Positions 60,063 to 64,000 of a stretch of 64,000 nt of DNA are shown here, one piece after another. The translations under genes were made by a program, and so were the position numbers. Origin of the DNA: Eubacteriales bacterium. GTDB lineage: Bacteria > Bacillota > Clostridia > Christensenellales > CAG-138. The notes beneath the pieces are model-generated. The model did not search any database, was not told the DNA's origin, and saw only the letters and a list, made by a program, of their open reading frames with translations. The DNA lies in NCBI GenBank assembly GCA_028694155.1, contig JAQUTY010000004.1:97086-161085 (forward strand), read 5' to 3'. How positions within the stretch are numbered: the first letter of the stretch is position 1; each line of letters begins with the position of its first letter.

Positions 60063-60473
60063 TTAAATCTTTATTCTGCTGCCGTTTCTTGAGGCAGCAC
60101 GCATTGCACTTTCGAGGTTGCGGAATGAATCCGAACTCATCGCCATGTAGTTGGGCGTTGCCGAGATGCCGCTGTCGCCACGCTGGGGACGGGGCAGAGA
60201 GCCACGCTTTTTCAGCTCCGTCTGCACCTTTTCCTTTGCATCCTGCTCTGCTCGTGCGGCACGCTGTTCAGCGTCATAGATGCGTACAGCGGCTTCCACG
60301 GGGAATTGCTGCACCAATGATGCAAATTCCTTGTCGGCACATGCGGCCCTAATATCGAATGTTTCGGGCAAAAGCCCCTCGCTCTCCATCAGAGCAAGCT
60401 CTTCGCCTGCCTGACTGAACGGATTTGGTGCTTCCTCTGCTACCTGGGTGGGAAGCGTGTGATTCTTTTTCAT
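60063..60473 (-). CDS. Scaffold-like phage protein
   Basis: The 136-residue protein is acidic and helical (NPFSQAGEELALMESEGLLPETFDIRAACADKEFASLV, then VRIYDAEQRAARAEQDAKEKVQTELKKRG) with a basic C-terminus (ESAMRAASRNGSRIKI). Its place between portal and capsid and its coiled-coil pattern match phage scaffolding proteins, which guide procapsid assembly with a basic C-terminal capsid-binding end. The start overlaps the portal stop (ATGA). Confidence 0.72.
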   Translation of the reverse strand: MKKNHTLPTQVAEEAPNPFSQAGEELALMESEGLLPETFDIRAACADKEFASLVQQFPVEAAVRIYDAEQRAARAEQDAKEKVQTELKKRGSLPRPQRGDSGISATPNYMAMSSDSFRNLESAMRAASRNGSRIKI

Positions 60474-62032
60474 TGTGTTCCTCCTTGATTCATTTGTTTA
60501 AGTACCTGATCCTTGCCATCGAACAGCATGAGTTCTACCGCCTGATGGGGCGTGAGCGCACCTGCCTGCATGAGCTTGAGCATCAGCTCGTTCTGTGCTG
60601 CTGCCGCAAAACGGTTCTGTCGTGCAGCTTTTATGCTGATGTAAAACTCGATGGGAAATTCGACTCCGCCGATGCCCTCCGTGTTAAGCTCTGCGCTGTC
60701 GAACAGCACCTCCTCGGAGCGTCCATCGGTAATAATCGTAACCGGACGCAAGAAGTAGTTAAACTCACGTTCAACTTCAATCTCCATGCGAACAGCTCTG
60801 CGATAGCTTTCATACAACTGTGTTGCAGCCATTCTTGCCCGCTTGGTGCTTGCTTCCTGAAGGGCGGTGATGGCACTTGCTGCGGTGACGCCTTGGTGCG
60901 TGTTGCCTCTGGACGAATCGTTTGCGCCGCTTTCCTCCTTGATACTCTCACGCATCTGCTGAATATAGCTGAGAAGATATGCAGGCAGCGGGGGAGTGGA
61001 GAACCAGGTGACGCCATTGAGACTTTCGCCCGTGTGTACGTCCTTCGACCAATCCCTAAGGTCGTCCGAATCGAAGCCGCTTGCCTCGGTAATGAGCAGC
61101 TTGTTGTGCGATGCCATGAACGCATTTTTAAGCACAATCTGATCGAGCTTGTCCGCATAGCGTTGCTGCGTTTCAAACAGGTCAACAAGCCCAAAGCCAA
61201 GTGCGCTGCCCTTTCGGGGAAACAGGGGAGTTATCTCAAATGGATACTGCCCGTGTGCAAAGTAGCCATCGGGCTTTTGCGTGCGACTGTCTGAGAGGAG
61301 CTGTCCGCCGCAGATTAGTGCCATATGTACGCTGCTTTGCTCCGTCTTTGGATCGAATTGCCGCCACCAGTATTCAAGCATCAGCAGAGTATCACGTCTG
61401 TCGCAGCGCATTATCTCGTCCTCAGGCGCATCACATACCGCCATGTCGTGCTCCATAAAGGGAGCATTGTCGGGATAGTGAGCTGCAAGCCAATCACGAG
61501 TTCTAAGCGAGAACTTGAACACGGCTCGTCCCTGCTGAATATCCGATACCAGCGGATCAAAAAGAATGCTCCTAGTGTCCACCTGCCGAATGAATGCGCC
61601 GCCTAAGCCTCCGTTGAGCGAAGGCTCATAGCCAACCTCCTGAACGCAGTAGCCGCCCACGAGCAGGTCGTGAACCAATTTCTGATATTCCACAGGGTAT
61701 GCCGAGGCATCGTGGTTGCGACGGATTACCGCCTCGACAATTTGCGCCGTGCGCCTGTCCTTGCCACTTTCGGGTTGAATGACAGCCTCGGGCATCAGCT
61801 CCAATAAATCCGCCTGAACGTTCTCTATGGTCGATTGCAGAATTGGTGTAACGGGTCGTGGCTCGTTTGGGTCTGTTAAGGGAACATCGTGCCAGTGATC
61901 GCCTCGATACATTCGTTCGCAGTTTTCCAACCTTCTCCACTCCTCTTGATAGGCGTTCCTAAAGTCGAAAAACAGAGCATAGGCGGTCTTAACCAACTGT
62001 TCCCTTTCGGTGTTGAGTTTTTGTTTCATCAT
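60470..62032 (-). CDS. Phage portal protein
   Basis: The 520-residue protein starts at ATG 62032 after GGAAAGGA; the in-frame extension to 62098 lies inside the terminase gene. It shows portal features of the P22-like group: NCERMYRGDHWHDVP, TPILQSTIENVQADLLELMPEAVIQPES, SAYPVEYQKLVHDLLVGGYCVQEVGYEP, DTRSILFDPLVSDIQQGRAVFKF and a long C-terminal helix region. Portals form the dodecameric DNA channel at one capsid vertex. It sits 13 bp after the terminase stop. Confidence 0.88.
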   Translation of the reverse strand: MMKQKLNTEREQLVKTAYALFFDFRNAYQEEWRRLENCERMYRGDHWHDVPLTDPNEPRPVTPILQSTIENVQADLLELMPEAVIQPESGKDRRTAQIVEAVIRRNHDASAYPVEYQKLVHDLLVGGYCVQEVGYEPSLNGGLGGAFIRQVDTRSILFDPLVSDIQQGRAVFKFSLRTRDWLAAHYPDNAPFMEHDMAVCDAPEDEIMRCDRRDTLLMLEYWWRQFDPKTEQSSVHMALICGGQLLSDSRTQKPDGYFAHGQYPFEITPLFPRKGSALGFGLVDLFETQQRYADKLDQIVLKNAFMASHNKLLITEASGFDSDDLRDWSKDVHTGESLNGVTWFSTPPLPAYLLSYIQQMRESIKEESGANDSSRGNTHQGVTAASAITALQEASTKRARMAATQLYESYRRAVRMEIEVEREFNYFLRPVTIITDGRSEEVLFDSAELNTEGIGGVEFPIEFYISIKAARQNRFAAAAQNELMLKLMQAGALTPHQAVELMLFDGKDQVLKQMNQGGTQ

Positions 62033-62045
62033 TTTTCCTTTCCGA

Positions 62046-63362
62046 CTACAAGGTTGTGTAGCCATTTTTGGGGGAGTGTGCTGTGCTGAATGGGTCATAG
62101 ACGGGCTCGCACACTAGGGAGGGAGCAACGGAGAGCCTGGGACGTGACATCAGCCCGTATCGCAATGCCTCGGGTGCGTGATCCTCGCAACTTGCGGACA
62201 CGTCCTCAAGTGCGGCGGAGTCAAAGACCAGTTGCGGAAGCGTGCGAACGAGATTTTGACAGGTGTCAAAAATCAGCAGACGTTCCTGTCCCAAGCATTC
62301 ACGCACACGTTGCCAACCGTTGATACGGGCATTGTCGGCAGGTATGAGGGGAACGCCCTCGTGTGAGAACACATCGGCAATACATTCGCCCTCAACTCCC
62401 TTGATACCACGCTGCTGCCACGCATCGGGGGAGGCGGTGGTGTAGGAGATTTTCTCCTCACCTGTAAGCGACTTAATTCGCTTTGCAACCTCGCTAGAGA
62501 GGAGCTTTCGCTCGTACAGCTCACGGTAGACGATGATTCTTCCGTCGGGCGACAGTGCAAACCATAGCACACAGCACGGATCGAAGTAGCCCCAGTCCAT
62601 TGCTCGAAAACGCCTCCACCACGGTGGAATTTGGAAGGGACGACAAACGTGCTTGTCTTTTGAGAACTCTGCAAAGTATTGCCCGGCAAGAGCGTCCCAA
62701 TCTCCGTCCAAGTGCGACTTTCTAAGATGCTCAGGCAGGTTTTCAAGTGCATGAACATACTGCGGATCGGCAGACATCAGAACAGGGTTGTCGGTTATGC
62801 GTGCAGGAATAAAGGTGTAATCCTCGCCCCTTTCTGCGTTGCGGTATTTGCAATCAATGAACAGACGCTTGACCCAAGCGTGACCCACTCCACCGGGGTT
62901 GCAGGTGTAGTACATTCGTGGCGTGAAATCCGTTCGTGTAGAACGGTTGCAGGTGGTCAAAAACTGCATCTGCGCCTCGGTAAAATGGGTCGCTTCCTCC
63001 AGCCCGATTACGTCATACTCCTGCCCTTGATACTGATACACGTCCGCCTCCTTGTCGCAGTAGCCAAGTTTGATGCGGCTATTGTTTGGAAAGAGAAAGA
63101 CCCTCTGTGTTTGGTTGAACTTGACCGTCGGCGTCAGCTCCTGTAACAGGGGACGAACGTGATTTTCGGTAAGCTCAGGCAGGGTTCGACGCAGCAGCAA
63201 CAGCTGCAGGTTGGGATAGCGAAAGGCGAGGAGGACGAACTTTCTGCGCATAGCCCAGCTCTTGCCACCTCCACGAGCACCGCCATAGGCGATGTGCCGT
63301 GAGGCAGCATTGAAGAAGGTCTGCTGCTTGAGATTGGGTACACCCTTTAGATGAAGGTTCAT
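62046..63362 (-). CDS. Terminase large subunit
   Basis: The 438-residue packaging motor has an N-terminal ATPase with Walker A AYGGARGGGKSWA (Lys34), the DNA-translocation region LLLLRRTLPELTENH, Walker B DVIGLEEATHFTE and coupling motif YTCNPGGVGHAWVK. A C-terminal RNase H-like nuclease follows (AMDWGYFDPCCVLWFALSPDGRIIVYRELYE, first catalytic Asp in DWG; DAWQQRG). The start overlaps the small-subunit stop (ATGA). All key residues seem intact, so the motor could be functional. Confidence 0.93.
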   Translation of the reverse strand: MNLHLKGVPNLKQQTFFNAASRHIAYGGARGGGKSWAMRRKFVLLAFRYPNLQLLLLRRTLPELTENHVRPLLQELTPTVKFNQTQRVFLFPNNSRIKLGYCDKEADVYQYQGQEYDVIGLEEATHFTEAQMQFLTTCNRSTRTDFTPRMYYTCNPGGVGHAWVKRLFIDCKYRNAERGEDYTFIPARITDNPVLMSADPQYVHALENLPEHLRKSHLDGDWDALAGQYFAEFSKDKHVCRPFQIPPWWRRFRAMDWGYFDPCCVLWFALSPDGRIIVYRELYERKLLSSEVAKRIKSLTGEEKISYTTASPDAWQQRGIKGVEGECIADVFSHEGVPLIPADNARINGWQRVRECLGQERLLIFDTCQNLVRTLPQLVFDSAALEDVSASCEDHAPEALRYGLMSRPRLSVAPSLVCEPVYDPFSTAHSPKNGYTTL

Positions 63363-63754
63363 AGGGACGCCTCCATTGCAGCACTGTCCATGGTGATGAT
63401 AAGCTCGTTGCCGTCCGTGTTAGTTTCTTGTGAGGGAAGCAAGCCCAGCTCCTTTATGGCGGCGGTGGCGACCTGCCAAGTAAAGTCACCTCGCAGTGCG
63501 TGCTCTAGGGTGTAGGCGGCAATCTTTAACAGGGCGTTGCGGATTAGCACACAATGTCTTTGCGACTGTGGGCCATCCTTGTAACGCAGTACCTCCGCCG
63601 CTGACAGCTCCAATGCGGCACAGAGTCCATAGAGGGTATACGGTCGCTGCCACTCCTTTTGCTCACCGTTTTTCAGGGCGATACACACCTTTGTATCGTC
63701 ACAACCTTGAAAATACTCATCTATGACCCTGCTCCAAAGAGCCTGCTTAATCAT
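63359..63754 (-). CDS. Terminase small subunit
   Basis: The 131-residue protein starts at ATG 63754 after AAAGGAGG; an in-frame ATG at 63784 has no site. It resembles gp3-type small terminases: QRPYTLYGLCAALELSAAEVLRYKD (helix-turn-helix-like), NALLKIAAYTLEHALRG and WQVATAAIKELGLLPSQE. Such proteins bind pac or cos DNA and load the large subunit. It is the promoter-proximal gene of the cassette. Confidence 0.8.
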   Translation of the reverse strand: MIKQALWSRVIDEYFQGCDDTKVCIALKNGEQKEWQRPYTLYGLCAALELSAAEVLRYKDGPQSQRHCVLIRNALLKIAAYTLEHALRGDFTWQVATAAIKELGLLPSQETNTDGNELIITMDSAAMEASL

Positions 63755-63848
63755 GCTCGTGCCTCCTTTCCTTTGGCTGAACAAAGAATACCATTTGGAA
63801 GCAGAGCGATATTCTTATCATTATTAACTCGAATGGACATACCAAAAA

Positions 63849-63871
63849 AGCGTTAGGATTATCCTAACGCT
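63849..63871 (-). terminator. Perfect palindrome, minus-strand terminator or operator
   Basis: AGCGTTAGGAT (63849-63859) and ATCCTAACGCT (63861-63871) form an 11-bp perfect inverted repeat around a single T. On the minus strand it is followed by TTTTTTGG, fitting a terminator upstream of the phage cassette. The near-zero spacer also fits an operator. Confidence 0.6.
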
Positions 63872-63882
63872 CACAGACTGTC

Positions 63883-63911
63883 AAAAAAGTCCAGAATTAC
63901 TGGGCTTTTTT
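63883..63911 (+). terminator. Bidirectional terminator at the right edge of the phage cassette
   Basis: AAAAAAGTCCAG (63883-63894) pairs with CTGGGCTTTTTT (63900-63911) with one G-U, giving T tracts on both strands. With the palindrome 12 bp away it insulates the cassette from transcription entering from the right. Confidence 0.8.
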
Positions 63912-63920
63912 GCGTTAATG

Positions 63921-63929
63921 TGGTATAAT
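63921..63929 (+). promoter_or_regulatory. Extended -10 promoter reading out of the window
   Basis: TGGTATAAT at 63921-63929 is a TGn-extended -10 box, followed by GAGGAGG at 63933-63939. Confidence 0.55.
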
Positions 63930-63960
63930 GTAGAGGAGGAAAGATAAGGGGACGAGAGCA

Positions 63961-64000
63961 TGATAAGCAAGCAGCAGGACGGCAGAAGGAACGCACAGAT
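63961..64000 (+). CDS. Start of a gene truncated by the window end
   Basis: An ATG at 63961, 32 bp after a TATAAT box, opens a frame encoding MISKQQDGRRNAQ up to the window end. A purine-rich GGGGACGAG segment lies upstream. Thirteen residues are too few to identify the product or to say whether it belongs to the phage element. Confidence 0.4.

Larger units (their letters stand above)
55501..63754 (-). mobile_element. Podovirus-type head and DNA-packaging gene cassette
   Basis: Ten close-packed minus-strand genes run in order: terminase small, terminase large, portal, scaffold-like, major capsid, a small protein, a head-tail adaptor, a propeller protein, a small coiled-coil protein and an unknown. 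Start/stop overlaps (ATGA twice) and short gaps show one operon. No integrase, repressor, replication, lysis, tail fibre or tail spike gene is present. Terminators lie at both ends, and no flanking tRNA or direct repeat att site is visible. It may be the left part of a prophage that continues beyond the window, or a reduced element. Confidence 0.8.

Noticed and set aside
55400..63950. Attachment sites or a tRNA target flanking the phage cassette
   Set aside because: I saw no tRNA gene and no clear direct repeat shared by the two ends within the window.

Overview
The window looks like chromosome from an endospore-lineage Firmicute (Bacillota, Clostridia-like). The evidence is a T-box in front of ileS, strong AGGAGG ribosome binding sites, mrnC-rlmB-sigH in the order known from spore formers, a SpoIIP-family amidase, ylmC next to nrdR and pgeF (B. 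subtilis ylmD), KtrAB potassium uptake, and many lipoproteins with Pro/Thr/Glu-rich linkers after the lipobox. Base composition is balanced. No rRNA, tRNA, CRISPR array, integrase or insertion sequence was seen.

Layout. 1-3821: end of a two-component kinase, a membrane-anchored protein and a large lipoprotein with an HExxH motif. 3922-10458: dnaX-ebfC-recR, a YitT-type membrane protein, an M20 dipeptidase and a PhoP/PhoR-like two-component pair, closed by a clear terminator. 10507-16770: a consensus promoter drives carbamate kinase, two small Dabb proteins, a D,D-carboxypeptidase, an L,D-transpeptidase and uvrB. 16812-20877: T-box, eukaryote-like (type II) ileS and a DUF554 protein. 20887-23844: ktrBA and a lipoprotein. 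23884-27105 (minus): tsaD, a membrane protein and an SNF-family symporter, divergent from a DUF1015 protein, aspartokinase, an ABC exporter and rsmA. 34567-35575 (minus): rpsF-ssb-rpsR. 35722-38708: holA, a small membrane protein and proS. 39483-42440: ylmC, nrdR, pgeF, a membrane-anchored foldase-like protein and a 31-residue membrane peptide. 42532-43446: a deacetylase broken by an in-frame stop. 43545-46282: a lamin-tail protein and mrnC-rlmB-sigH. 46307-49493: mgtE, ung and spoIIP. 49595-55405: a DUF5131 protein and a 1609-residue surface nucleotidase. 55501-63754 (minus): ten genes for a podovirus-type head and DNA packaging machine, with terminators on both sides.

Most interesting signals. 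(1) mgtE has a 160-nt leader with a well-formed 25-codon upstream ORF, alternative pairings and a hairpin that buries the mgtE ribosome binding site; I see no M-box. (2) nrdR follows a leaderless 14-codon upstream ORF whose RNA can form two mutually exclusive hairpins, one of which hides the nrdR ribosome binding site. (3) Six promoters place the -10 box exactly 6 nt before an ATG with no Shine-Dalgarno, which implies frequent leaderless mRNAs. (4) The phage head/packaging cassette has no integrase, lysis, replication or tail-fibre gene in view and may be a domesticated or GTA-like element. All four are inferences from sequence that need comparative or RNA data.
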